A stretch of DNA of 64,000 bases from positions 930,001 through 994,000 of the forward strand of contig NZ_JQLN01000005.1 in the NCBI RefSeq assembly GCF_000744225.1, in the 5' to 3' direction. Under the pieces are notes generated by a model that was given only the letters and a program-made list of their open reading frames with translations, had not been told where the DNA came from and searched no databases. Below, piece by piece: positions 8,294 through 17,283 of the stretch. Within the stretch, counting starts at the first letter, position 1; the number at the start of each line of letters is the position of its first letter. The stretch comes from Kitasatospora mediocidica KCTC 9733. Its GTDB lineage: Bacteria; Actinomycetota; Actinomycetes; Streptomycetales; Streptomycetaceae. The translations under genes were made by a program, and so were the position numbers.

Positions 8294-10789
8294 TCAGCTC
8301 CCGGCCGCCGCCGGAGCGATCCGCCCGCCCTGCCACTCGGCCACACTCGCCGCCGCTCGACGGGCCTGCGCCTGCGCTTCGTGCCCGACCGGAACGTCCA
8401 ACCAGGGTGCCACGGTTGCCCGCATGCCGGTAGTGAACCTCTGCCCCAGGTCGGTGAGCGCCCCCGAGTCGAGCAGGCTGTCGATCGCACGGTCGGTGTG
8501 GGCGCGCGAGACGGCCAGGCTGCTGCGGGCGCGCTCGGCCGCCTCACCGGAGACACCGTCGTAGGCGGCGACCCTGGTCCCCCAGAACTCGGTGACCGCC
8601 AGGTGCGCGTAGGTGCCCTGCAGCAGGGCCTCCAGCGGGCGCGGGTCGGAGCGCCAGGGGGCGTAGTACCGACCTGCATCGGCCGGATCGTAGAGATCGT
8701 AGAGGTCCAGCACCGCTCCCAACTTGACGTGCTGGAACTCGTGCGCGAGCAACATGGCCAGAATCGGCGAGGTGGCGGGCCGGGCGATGGCGACCGCGCC
8801 GAACGCCTGTCGGGCGGCGGCGCTGACCTCCCGGCCTGCGGGTCCGGGCACGAGCGGGGTGATCGTTCCCAGGCCCGCCCCGATGCCGACGGCGTAGTCG
8901 GGCATGTCCCGGCCGAGAAGCTCCCATGCCTCCCGCAGGGCGCCCGTCCAGTCGGCCAGCGCGGCAGCCGAGATCCGCTGCTCCACAGGTCGCAGGTGGC
9001 TGTCCCGCTGCGGATCGACGTCCTCCAGAGCGACCGTCCAGTCGTCGAGCACCCGCACGCGCCGCAGCGGCTGCCAGCGCTCCTCGCCCACCCCGTCCGG
9101 GGCGACGTGGACGGCCGTGCCGTCCGGCGTCCAGACGCTGAAGCGCACCCGTCCGCCCGCTCGCTCGTCCACCTGCCCGTCCGCCTGCCGGAACTCGACC
9201 AGGGCCCGACCGCTGCCACCGGTGATCACCCGGCCCAGCGTGGGCAGGTGCACCGCGCCGTCGCGGATCGGCACGCGCAGAGAGCCGGGGGTGCCTGCCC
9301 GCAGCGCGGCGGCGGCGGCGATCTCGGCCAGTCCCCCCGGGTCCGCGCCGGCCTCACCGACGAGACAACGGCTCGCCCAGGCCCGTACGTACGGGTGGGC
9401 GAGGACGGTGTCCACGGCCTGTGGCGCCTCGGCGTCCAGTGCGGTGAGCAGCTCCCAGGCGCCGGCCGGCGCGGCGGCCCCGGCGCGATCGGCGACGGCC
9501 GCCAGCAGCCCTCGACTGAGGCCGAGTTGGGCCCCTGCCAGGGCACGTACGGTCGCCCCGTCGCCGTGGCCGTGGGCCAGCTGGTCGAGCTGGCGCTCGG
9601 TGAGCACCGGCGGCCGCAGACCCTCCGGCGCGGCGGCCTGAGCGGGCAGCACCGGCGTGCGGTCGGTCCGGTCGCGGATCGCGGTGATCAGCGCCAGGAG
9701 GTCCGGACAGAACACCGACGGGTTGTCGAACTCCGTTTCGGCGCGCCAACGGTGGGCGTAGAGGCCGCCGCCGCAGCTGCGCACCACCGGGCACGCCTGG
9801 CACGTCTCACTCAGCCCGGCCAGGCCCGACTGGCGCTTCATCATGCCGGGGTGTTCGGCGACCTGGTCCAGACTGTGCGCGAAGACATCGAAGCCAGTGC
9901 CCGCAGCGCCGTCGTAGGCCGTCTTGAGGCTGTCCGCCTGCTCGAAGGTACCGTCGGTCTCGATGACGACCAGGTCCGACGGGTCAAGACCGAGCGACTC
10001 GGTGAGACTGGACTTCCCGCGCAGCGTTCGGTGAACGGAGTCGAAAGTCCGCACCGGCACCGGACGACCCTGCGCCTCCCAGCGGTCGTAGACGGCCAGC
10101 AGCCAGTCCGCATAGGGATGCGGGCCGGCACCTGTCGGGCGTGCGGGCGGGTTCTCCCACGTTCCGTGCGGGAGCAGGAAGTCGATCCGAGGCGGTTCCA
10201 ACTCCACTAGTGCGTCGTACACTTCGACGGGATCGTTCTCGACGTCAATGGTGCACAACAGGCCCGCGTACAGATGACGGAACTCGGGGCGACGCAACAG
10301 GCCAACCGCTGCGATTACTTGGGAGTAGCTGCTGCGACCGTCGGCATAGCGGCGATGGCGATCGTTCGCAGCCGCACCGCCGTCCAGGGATACTCCGACG
10401 CGGATGCCCAGCTCGTCGAAGAGTTCGCAGAACGCCTGGTCCAACTGGACCCCGTTGGTGTGGATCCGCAGGTCGAGCGCACACCCGGAGGGCAGGGCGG
10501 CACGCAGACTCTCGGCGGCCCGGCGCAGCAGCACCGGGCCGGCGAGCAGGGGCTCCCCGCCGTGCAGGACGACGTGGACGGTTCGCAGTCGGTGTCTGGC
10601 CGCGTGCTCCGCGATCCGCTCGGCCGTTCGATCGAGCACCTCCGCAGCGACCGCCCTAGGCCTGCCACGCCAGCTGGTGTCGGCATGCTCGTAGACGTAG
10701 CAGTGGTCACAGGCCAGATCGCATCGACTGTGGACCTTCAACACGAATTGCGAGAACGGCACCGGATAGAGCGTCATATGAGCGTCCAC
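8294..10789 (-). CDS. fxsB: FxsB cyclophane-forming radical SAM/SPASM maturase with HEXXH domain
   Basis: This 831-aa protein begins with a radical SAM domain: Cys23-x3-Cys27-x2-Cys30 ('CDLACDHC') ligates the SAM cluster, followed by 'LHGGEPLL'. A SPASM region near residues 325-365 contains 'CQACPVVRSCGGG' and 'VFC'. The C-terminal half, from about residue 390, carries HEFQH at 683-687, a putative metal-binding HEXXH domain typical of this family. FxsB enzymes form a three-residue cyclophane in FxSxx-COOH precursors; the role of the HEXXH domain is not settled. The GTG start at 10789 was taken; an ATG four codons later (10777) is equally possible, since neither has a clear Shine-Dalgarno sequence. 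It lies 81 bp after fxsA on the same strand. Confidence 0.93.
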   Translation of the reverse strand: MDAHMTLYPVPFSQFVLKVHSRCDLACDHCYVYEHADTSWRGRPRAVAAEVLDRTAERIAEHAARHRLRTVHVVLHGGEPLLAGPVLLRRAAESLRAALPSGCALDLRIHTNGVQLDQAFCELFDELGIRVGVSLDGGAAANDRHRRYADGRSSYSQVIAAVGLLRRPEFRHLYAGLLCTIDVENDPVEVYDALVELEPPRIDFLLPHGTWENPPARPTGAGPHPYADWLLAVYDRWEAQGRPVPVRTFDSVHRTLRGKSSLTESLGLDPSDLVVIETDGTFEQADSLKTAYDGAAGTGFDVFAHSLDQVAEHPGMMKRQSGLAGLSETCQACPVVRSCGGGLYAHRWRAETEFDNPSVFCPDLLALITAIRDRTDRTPVLPAQAAAPEGLRPPVLTERQLDQLAHGHGDGATVRALAGAQLGLSRGLLAAVADRAGAAAPAGAWELLTALDAEAPQAVDTVLAHPYVRAWASRCLVGEAGADPGGLAEIAAAAALRAGTPGSLRVPIRDGAVHLPTLGRVITGGSGRALVEFRQADGQVDERAGGRVRFSVWTPDGTAVHVAPDGVGEERWQPLRRVRVLDDWTVALEDVDPQRDSHLRPVEQRISAAALADWTGALREAWELLGRDMPDYAVGIGAGLGTITPLVPGPAGREVSAAARQAFGAVAIARPATSPILAMLLAHEFQHVKLGAVLDLYDLYDPADAGRYYAPWRSDPRPLEALLQGTYAHLAVTEFWGTRVAAYDGVSGEAAERARSSLAVSRAHTDRAIDSLLDSGALTDLGQRFTTGMRATVAPWLDVPVGHEAQAQARRAAASVAEWQGGRIAPAAAGS

Positions 10790-10870
10790 TAGGAGGAGAT
10801 GACGTGTCGTCTGGACGGTGCGGACAGCACCGCGGAAGCGCCGGTCAGGCCGCCGCGTCCCTCGACCCGG

Positions 10871-11047
10871 TCAGATCGAGGAGTTGAAGGCCGCCACGTC
10901 GGCCCGGCTCTCCTCGGCGCTCGGCAGGGCGCGGTGGAGAGCGGCAGTGATCCGGTCGGCGCCCAGTGCCGACAGCTCGACCAGTGGCATCCGGACGGCC
11001 GGCTGCAGGGACTGGTCCACGGGCTTGACGTCCAGCATGGTTGGCAT
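10871..11047 (-). CDS. fxsA: FxSxx-COOH cyclophane RiPP precursor
   Basis: This 58-aa peptide ends in Phe54-Asn-Ser-Ser-Ile58, an exact FxSxx carboxyl terminus. The leader is hydrophobic-patterned ('MPLVELSALGAD', 'ITAALHRAL') and Cys-free. FxsB family enzymes are expected to link the Phe ring to the beta-carbon of the residue two positions on (Ser56), giving a strained cyclophane. The ATG at 11047 is preceded by GAGAGGAA at a normal distance. The first ATG of the longer open frame, 40 codons upstream, lacks a ribosome site. The gene sits immediately upstream of fxsB, as expected for this class. Confidence 0.9.
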   Translation of the reverse strand: MPTMLDVKPVDQSLQPAVRMPLVELSALGADRITAALHRALPSAEESRADVAAFNSSI

Positions 11048-11372
11048 ATCTGAGTTCCTCTCAGAACTGATGCGCTTCGAAGGCATCGGGCGCGGGTAGA
11101 GCCAAGGGTGCCAGGATGATCCGCAGCACCTGAACATCAAAGTAGCTGCCAGCCACGGGATAGCCACTCACCGCATCGGGGCAATTCCTGACACTCCGGG
11201 CGCGCTCGTCGCTTCGAGCTGCACCGTCGAGCCGGGCCAGCACACCGTACCCGCGCGGGGTAGCGGTGGAAATCACCCAGCGGGGTGACGCGGCCCTCCG
11301 CCATCCGGCGTAGACATGATCAGCTCGCGGCTCGCCGGTGTCCGCGCGCCGCTCGTCGCGTGCGTCCTCCCC
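11048..11372 (-). promoter_or_regulatory. Intergenic region upstream of fxsA
   Basis: These 325 bp lie between the second FxsT-like gene and fxsA and are clearly less GC-rich than the flanking genes. They probably hold the fxsA-fxsB promoter. I could not identify a convincing -35/-10 pair or an operator. A possible 71-codon minus-strand frame (11276-11061) has weak codon bias and is not called. Confidence 0.4.
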
Positions 11373-14300
11373 TCAGATCGCGCAGGGTTCGATCTCGATG
11401 TCGAGGCGGGTCCGAGCGGCCACGGCCAGGGTGATCGGGTGATACTCGCCCAGTGCCGCGCGGGCCCGCCGCAGGCAGTCCTCCCGCAGGCCGTCGGCCC
11501 GGTCCGAGTGACCTGTCTCGGCCAGGTCGAGCGCGAGGTTCGAGGTCGCCGTCAGGGCGTCGTAGTGGTCCGGTCCGAGCACGCTGGTCAACAGGTCGGC
11601 CGCGCGGCCGCCGAGCCGGGCCGCCGCGACCCGGTCGCCCGCCAGGGCCAGGTCGGTGGAGTGATTCACCATCACCGCACCGAGGTAGGGATGCTCCGGA
11701 CCGATCTCCACCCGCAGCTGCTCCATGGCCTGCCGGGAGAGTTCCCTGGCCTCCGCGGCTCGCCCGGTGGCTCGCAGGTGCACCGAGAGGTTCACGGCGA
11801 TCACCGAGGTCAGCAGGTGCGACTCACCGAACTGGGACCGGCACTGCCGGTAGGACAGGTCCGCGATCACCGCGGCGCGGCCACTCTCGCCCTGCGCGCG
11901 CAGGACCGCGGCGAAGATCCCGGCGGCGGTCAGCGCCTCGGGACTGCCCGCTCCGAGGGCCTCGGTGCTGCTGCGGTAGGCCTCGCTCCCCAACTCGGCG
12001 GCCTCCGCCAACCGCCCGAGCCGGTAGAGAGTCGCGGCGAGGTGGCGGCGGGCGTGCAGTGCTGTGAGGTTCCGCTCGCCGACGGTCTGGCGACAGGTCT
12101 CCTCCGTCTCCTGCAGCAGGCTCAGCGACTCCCGCAGCCGACCGCTCTCACGCAGCGCCCGCCCGTAGTTACAGGCCACACTGAGCGAGTTGAGGCTCGC
12201 GGCACCGGACGACCGGACCTGATGGCGGAAGGACAGCTCGAAGAGCTCCAGCGCGGCCTTCCGTTCACCGACCAGATCCTCCGCCACGGCAAGGTTGTTG
12301 ACCATCACCCAGACTCGTGGATGCTCGACGCCCAGGGCCTCCCGCATGGCGGGCAGGGTGGCCCGGTCGAGCTCCCTCGCCTCCTGGAACCTGCCGAGCG
12401 CCCGAAGGTCCGCACCGAGACTCCCCTGCGCGAACAGGGTCTGCGGGTGCTGTGGTCCCAGCACCCGGCGCATCCGCTCGACGGCGTCCTGATCCATCGC
12501 ATAGCACTCCTGGTACTTCCCCAACGAGCGCAGCACATTGGCGAGTTGTACCCGGAGTCGGAGAACGTGCGGCTCATCGGCGGCCTGCGGGCCCTGGTCC
12601 GTCGTCTGCTCCCACCGCGCCAGGGTCCGCTCGGCCAGCTGGCGCGCCTGTCCGAGGAGACTGCGCTTGTACTGGTAGCGAACCGCGTCGACCACCCACT
12701 GGCGCACCTCGGGGTCGGCGCTGTCCGCCGCGCCGGAGGGCCACAGGTGCGGCAGAAGCTCCGCGTACGCCTGCCAGTTGTCGAGCAGGTCCGGGTCGGA
12801 GGGGCACGCCTCGGCAAGCGCGGACTGCACGGTGCGACGCAACTCCGCCCGCCGCTCGCCGCTGACCTGACCCCTGATCACCCCCTGCACCAGGCGGTGC
12901 ACAGTGAGCGTCTCACTGCGCGGGGCGGCCCTGGCCAGGCCGCTGCGGTGGATCGCCTTGACCAGCTCACCGATGTTCATCCGGGAGCCCGCGTCGTCGG
13001 TCCCCTGCCGCAGTGTGCGGGCCAGCAGCGAGCCGAAGAGCAGTCGGGTGGGGATCGGATCGGGCCCGAAGTGGGCGCAGAGTTCGAGCAGTTCGGCGGC
13101 CGGGGGGTTGGCGCGCCGGAGCTCCTCGAGGGAGAGCAGCCAGGTCGCGGCCGCCGAGCGCGGATAGTCGCCGTCCGGCAGCCAGGTGCGCTCCAGTATT
13201 TCGGTCGCGGTGGCTTCCAGGAGTTCCAGGTAGCCGGACACCGGCATGCCGCTCTCCTGCAGCCAGGCGGCCGCCGGGACGATCGCCAGCGGCAGGTCGC
13301 CCAGGCCCGCGGCCAGCGCCTCGGCGGCGTCGGGGGCCAGTCCCGGATGCAGCCGTCCCAGCAACCGCAGGCTCTCCTGCCGCCTGAGGACGCCGAGTTC
13401 GAGCGAGCCGTCCTTTCGTGCCCAGGCCCGGTCCCGCGAGGTGACCAGGATGTGGCCGCCGGCCGGCCCGGCCGGACGCCAGTGCTTCAGCTCCTCCGGG
13501 GGGCCGGCGTTGTCGAAGATCAACAGCCACCGGCCGTGCGGGCGGCCGGCCCGCAGGGCTTCCACTACCCGGCTCGCGGCGTCGGCGCTGTCGGTCGGGC
13601 TCCCCAGGCCGAGTTCGGGCGACAGTTCGGCCAGCCGGGGTGCGATGAACTCGGGCTGCTCGGCGGCGATCCACCAGACCACGTCGTACGCGGCCGCGAA
13701 ACGATGCGCGTACTCGGTCGCGGTCTGGGTCTTGCCCACACCGCCCATGCCGAGCAGCACCTGGACCGCCGGCGCGCCCTCTGCGAGAAACCCGTCCCGC
13801 AGCGACTCCAGCACCTCGTCCCGACCGGTGAAGGCGGGGTTGCGCGCCGGACCGTCGAAGGCCGCCGGAAGGTCGCCGGGCAGGCCCGCCCGGGTGGGAG
13901 CCGGTCCGCCTGCCGCGGGCTTGGCGGACAGCCGACCGACAGCCTCGACGAGCCGGTCGGGCGCCTGCGCGGACGAGGGCGGGAACAGATCGGTGATCGC
14001 CCGACCCGCGAACGGCTCGGGCAGCGGTCCCCTGATCTGCCGGACCAGCATCGGGATCAACGAGGGCAGGCCCGGAGCCTGGTGGTGGTCGCCCAGCGCC
14101 CGCCAGAGTTCACCCGATCGAGGGTATCGGAGGTAGTCCGGGGAGAGCAGGGCCAGCACCCGGCCCCGGCAGTCGAGCACCCGGCCCAGCTCGGGCAGCC
14201 CGTCGGCCACCGGCGCCGCGACGCTGTTCAGCGAGGCCTGGTAGCCGAGCGTGGCGAGTTCGGCCACCGCCCAGTCCGCCCAGAGCCGGTCGGCGGGCGC

Positions 14301-14918
14301 GTAGCTGACGAAGACCTGTCGGGGCACGTCCGGGGCGCCCACCGGAAACACGCCCTGATACTCCCTCAGGTTCAGGCCCGGCAGGCCCGGCAGCCGTGCC
14401 CTGCTCGCCGCCAGGCGAACCCGGCCGGCGAGCACGTCGATCACCCGCCGGTAGTCCTCGCCGTGCGGATCCTCGCGGATCAGGGCACGCAGGCCGAGCG
14501 CGGCGTAGCGCTCGCCCATCGCCGGCTCGCTGTACTGGAGTTCGGCCACAGGCGCCGGAAGCTCGGCCGGGATCGGCTCCCAGAGGACCGGGACCAGCGC
14601 CTGGGGGTCCCAGCCGGTCTCCTCCCCGAACGCGGTGACCCGCGAGCGGAACGCCGTCCACTCCCTGCCGCAGAAGACGCTGGCGAAGTAGGACGGCGAG
14701 TAGAGCGCCACCATGGACCGACAGCCCGCGATCGCGCCGGCCAGCACCCGCTCCCAGTCCGCCCCCAGGCGGATCCGTTCCACGTCACGGAAGCTGGGCT
14801 GCGCGGCCGCCTGTGGATCCCGGCGGGCCAGCTCCGTCCGCAGGTCCTGGTAGAAGGCACCGATCTCCGGCCCGACGTCGTCGGCCCGCGCGTAGCTCAG
14901 AAAGAAGTAAGGCTCCAC
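11373..14918 (-). CDS. TIR-TIR-NB-ARC-TPR protein (FxsC-like/FxsT-like fusion)
   Basis: This 1181-aa protein starts with an FxsC-type TIR domain ('PYFFLSYARADD', residues 3-14; 'CGREW' with Glu86). A second TIR-like domain follows near residue 199 ('RQVFVSYAPADRLWADW'), resembling the internal TIR of FxsT. The NB-ARC region has P-loop 'MGGVGKT' near residue 390 and 'LLIFDNAG' downstream. TPRs fill about residues 770-1170 ('HPQTL', 'HPRVW', 'HPITL'). It ends 'DIEIEPCAI', like the FxsT end 'DLEPQPV'. It lacks the ParA-like ATPase of FxsT. A GTG start follows GGGGGG. It lies upstream of fxsA on the same strand, but a 325-bp gap argues for separate transcription. It probably senses or acts in the same system, with TIR1 as candidate effector; function is inferred. 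Confidence 0.82.
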   Translation of the reverse strand: MEPYFFLSYARADDVGPEIGAFYQDLRTELARRDPQAAAQPSFRDVERIRLGADWERVLAGAIAGCRSMVALYSPSYFASVFCGREWTAFRSRVTAFGEETGWDPQALVPVLWEPIPAELPAPVAELQYSEPAMGERYAALGLRALIREDPHGEDYRRVIDVLAGRVRLAASRARLPGLPGLNLREYQGVFPVGAPDVPRQVFVSYAPADRLWADWAVAELATLGYQASLNSVAAPVADGLPELGRVLDCRGRVLALLSPDYLRYPRSGELWRALGDHHQAPGLPSLIPMLVRQIRGPLPEPFAGRAITDLFPPSSAQAPDRLVEAVGRLSAKPAAGGPAPTRAGLPGDLPAAFDGPARNPAFTGRDEVLESLRDGFLAEGAPAVQVLLGMGGVGKTQTATEYAHRFAAAYDVVWWIAAEQPEFIAPRLAELSPELGLGSPTDSADAASRVVEALRAGRPHGRWLLIFDNAGPPEELKHWRPAGPAGGHILVTSRDRAWARKDGSLELGVLRRQESLRLLGRLHPGLAPDAAEALAAGLGDLPLAIVPAAAWLQESGMPVSGYLELLEATATEILERTWLPDGDYPRSAAATWLLSLEELRRANPPAAELLELCAHFGPDPIPTRLLFGSLLARTLRQGTDDAGSRMNIGELVKAIHRSGLARAAPRSETLTVHRLVQGVIRGQVSGERRAELRRTVQSALAEACPSDPDLLDNWQAYAELLPHLWPSGAADSADPEVRQWVVDAVRYQYKRSLLGQARQLAERTLARWEQTTDQGPQAADEPHVLRLRVQLANVLRSLGKYQECYAMDQDAVERMRRVLGPQHPQTLFAQGSLGADLRALGRFQEARELDRATLPAMREALGVEHPRVWVMVNNLAVAEDLVGERKAALELFELSFRHQVRSSGAASLNSLSVACNYGRALRESGRLRESLSLLQETEETCRQTVGERNLTALHARRHLAATLYRLGRLAEAAELGSEAYRSSTEALGAGSPEALTAAGIFAAVLRAQGESGRAAVIADLSYRQCRSQFGESHLLTSVIAVNLSVHLRATGRAAEARELSRQAMEQLRVEIGPEHPYLGAVMVNHSTDLALAGDRVAAARLGGRAADLLTSVLGPDHYDALTATSNLALDLAETGHSDRADGLREDCLRRARAALGEYHPITLAVAARTRLDIEIEPCAI

Positions 14919-15044
14919 AGTTGCCCCCCGCTCGCACGGACCACCGACCCCAGTGTGGACCGGGCTGCGGCGTTTGCGCAGGGGTTCGAGCGCTCTCGGG
15001 AGCTCGTGTCTCGACGGGCTCTGAGGGTAGGCCCAACGGCAGGC

Positions 15045-15728
15045 CTACGGGCAGAGCCGCTCCACCTCCCAGCCGGAGGGGGTCGCGGTGTACCGCAGCC
15101 GGTCATGCAGCCGGTTCAGTCGGCCCTGCCAGAACTCGACGGTACGCGGGACCACCCGGTAGCCGCCCCAGAACGGCGGCACCGGCACCCCCTCGCCCTC
15201 GGGGTAGCGCGTGACCAGCTCGGCGAAGCGCTGCTCCAGCACCTCCCGGGAGGCCACCGGGCTGGACTGCTCGCTGGCCCAGGCCCCGAGCTGGGAGCCG
15301 TGCGGCCGGGTCCGGAAGTACGCCGCCGTCTCATCCCGCCCGGTGCGCTCGACCGAACCTGTGATCATCACCTGACGGTCGATCGAGTGCCAGGGGAAGA
15401 GCAGCGCGGCGTTCGGGTTGGCCGCGAGTTCGACGCCCTTGCGGCTGCCGTAGTTGGTGAAGAAGACGAAGCCCCGCTCGTCGAGCCCCTTGAGCAGCAC
15501 GGTCCGCGAGCTGGGCCGGCCCTCGGCGTCCGCGGTGGAGAGCACCATGGCGTTGGGCTCGACCATGGCGACCTGCTCCGCCTCGGCGAACCAGCGGGCG
15601 AACTGGGTGATCGGGTCGGCCGCCAGGTCCTCCTCGGCCAGGCCGGCCAAGGCGTACTGACGGCGCATCGCATCGAGGTCGGGCACGGTACTCAGGGGCG
15701 CGGGCTGGGCGCGTTCCGGGGTCTGCAC
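15045..15728 (-). CDS. pdxH: pyridoxamine 5'-phosphate oxidase
   Basis: This 227-aa FMN enzyme makes pyridoxal 5'-phosphate from pyridoxine or pyridoxamine 5'-phosphate in the B6 salvage pathway. Family motifs are clear: 'MVLSTADAEGRPSSRTVLLKGLDERGF', 'TNYGSRKG', 'FRTRPHGSQLGAWASEQS', 'PPFWGGYRVVP' and the C-terminal 'NRLHDRLRY'. The length is normal. It is divergent from the citrate synthase gene across a 325-bp region. Confidence 0.95.
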   Translation of the reverse strand: MQTPERAQPAPLSTVPDLDAMRRQYALAGLAEEDLAADPITQFARWFAEAEQVAMVEPNAMVLSTADAEGRPSSRTVLLKGLDERGFVFFTNYGSRKGVELAANPNAALLFPWHSIDRQVMITGSVERTGRDETAAYFRTRPHGSQLGAWASEQSSPVASREVLEQRFAELVTRYPEGEGVPVPPFWGGYRVVPRTVEFWQGRLNRLHDRLRYTATPSGWEVERLCP

Positions 15729-16053
15729 GCCAACATCATCCCGTACGACAAGCAGCGGGCGGCGCTCCGCCTATGGAATCTCGACATCGAGAGATATGGT
15801 GTCTCGCCACCGCTCGACCGCCCACCCCCAGGGGAGTTGTCCGGAACAGCCCGTTTCGCACCGGAAGATCCCCGGTCGAAACCGGGTCCGGAGGCTGAGA
15901 AAGCGGCCCTTTGGGGAACATCACCGTGGTGGTGTATGGCGCAATGCACCCAGTGCCTGTCACTCTGGCACCGAGTGCCATCCACCAACGGTCACTGGCC
16001 ATGCCCGCCCCCACCACGGCGGGTGGCCTGTCGCGTCACTGAGGAGCCGCCTG
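15729..16053. promoter_or_regulatory. Divergent promoter region between pdxH and the citrate synthase gene
   Basis: These 325 bp contain two short perfect inverted repeats: TCTCGA-CA-TCGAGA at 15779-15792, about 50 bp upstream of pdxH, and TGGCAC-CGA-GTGCCA at 15966-15980, about 75 bp upstream of the citrate synthase start. Both look like operators of dimeric regulators. Their regulators cannot be named from sequence. No promoter hexamers were assigned. Confidence 0.45.
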
Positions 16054-17154
16054 ATGTCCGATTTCGTACCCGGGCTTGAGGGAATCGTCGCTTTCGAGAG
16101 CGAGATCGCCGAGCCCGACCGCGAGGGCGGCGCACTGCGCTACCGCGGTGTCGACATCGATGAGCTGGTCGGCCACGTCTCCTTCGGGCACGTCTGGGGC
16201 CTGCTGGTGGACGGCAAGTTCAACCCGGGCCTGCCGGCCGCCGAACCCTTCCCGATCCCGGTCCACTCGGGCGACATCCGTGTCGACGTGCAGTCCGCGC
16301 TGGCCATGCTCGCCCCGGTCTGGGGCCTGAAGCCGCTGCTCGACACCTCCGCCGAGCAGGCCCGCGACGAGCTCGCCCGGGCCGCCGTCATGGCGCTCTC
16401 GTTCGTCGCACAGTCCGCGCGCGGCCAGGGCCTGCCGATGGTCCCGCAGAGCGAGATCGACAAGGCCGAGACGGTCGTCGAGCGCTTCATGATCCGCTGG
16501 CGCGGTGAGCCGGACCCCAAGCACGTCAAGGCGATCGACGCCTACTGGACGTCCGCCGCCGAGCACGGCATGAACGCCTCCACCTTCACCGCCCGCGTCA
16601 TCGCCTCCACCGGCGCCGACGTCGCGGCCGCGCTCTCCGGCGCGGTCGGCGCGATGTCCGGCCCGCTGCACGGCGGCGCGCCCTCCCGCGTGCTGGGCAT
16701 GATCGAGGAGATCGAGCGCACCGGCGACGCCACGAAGTGGGTCAAGCAGGCACTGGACAAGGGCGAGCGACTGATGGGCTTCGGCCACCGCGTCTACCGC
16801 GCCGAGGACCCGCGCGCCCGCGTGCTGCGCCGCACCGCCAAGGAGCTCGGCGCCCCGCGCTTCGAGATCGCCGAGGCGCTGGAGAAGGCCGCCCTGGAGG
16901 AGCTGCACAACCGTCGCCCGGACCGCGTCCTGGCGACCAACGTGGAGTTCTGGGCCGCCATCATGCTGGACTTCGCCGAGGTTCCGGCGCACATGTTCAC
17001 CTCGATGTTCACCTGCGCCCGGACGGCCGGCTGGTCGGCGCACATCCTGGAGCAGAAGCGCACGGGCCGCCTGGTCCGCCCCGCCGCGCGTTACATCGGT
17101 CCCGGTCCGCGCAGCCCGCGCGAGATCGAGGGCTACGAGTCCATCGCGCACTGA
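16054..17154 (+). CDS. citrate synthase-like protein (citrate synthase 2 clade)
   Basis: This 366-aa type I-like citrate synthase would condense oxaloacetate with acetyl-CoA. The two catalytic histidines are visible: His206 in 'GPLHGGA' and His245 in 'GFGHRVYRAEDPRA'. The third catalytic position, normally Asp in 'NVDF', is Glu298 in 'TNVEFWAA'. The C-terminal 'ARTAGWSAHILEQ' and 'RLVRPAARYIGP' are typical. ATG at 16054 follows GAGGAG. Length is close to that of short actinobacterial paralogues. The Glu substitution suggests altered activity or an alternative acyl-CoA substrate (for example methylcitrate-type), but this is not certain. Confidence 0.88.
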   Translation: MSDFVPGLEGIVAFESEIAEPDREGGALRYRGVDIDELVGHVSFGHVWGLLVDGKFNPGLPAAEPFPIPVHSGDIRVDVQSALAMLAPVWGLKPLLDTSAEQARDELARAAVMALSFVAQSARGQGLPMVPQSEIDKAETVVERFMIRWRGEPDPKHVKAIDAYWTSAAEHGMNASTFTARVIASTGADVAAALSGAVGAMSGPLHGGAPSRVLGMIEEIERTGDATKWVKQALDKGERLMGFGHRVYRAEDPRARVLRRTAKELGAPRFEIAEALEKAALEELHNRRPDRVLATNVEFWAAIMLDFAEVPAHMFTSMFTCARTAGWSAHILEQKRTGRLVRPAARYIGPGPRSPREIEGYESIAH

Positions 17155-17283
17155 CCTGCGGCTATGCCCTGACTCGGTCCCGGCTCGCGCGACACTCGCA
17201 GGAGCCGGGACCGTGCGCATCTCACATCTCAACGAGCGGACAAACGGCGGACAGTCGTCGAGCGAGCCAGTAGGCTGCGCGTC

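Noticed and set aside
11061..11276. 71-codon minus-strand frame just upstream of fxsA
   Set aside because: GTG start without a ribosome site, weak third-position GC and no recognisable motif; it probably overlaps the fxsA promoter.
11316..16079. Very long plus-strand open frame of more than 1500 codons across the second FxsT-like gene and pdxH
   Set aside because: It runs antisense to two well-recognised genes; in high-GC DNA the opposite frames stay open because stops are rare. Its translation has no known motifs.
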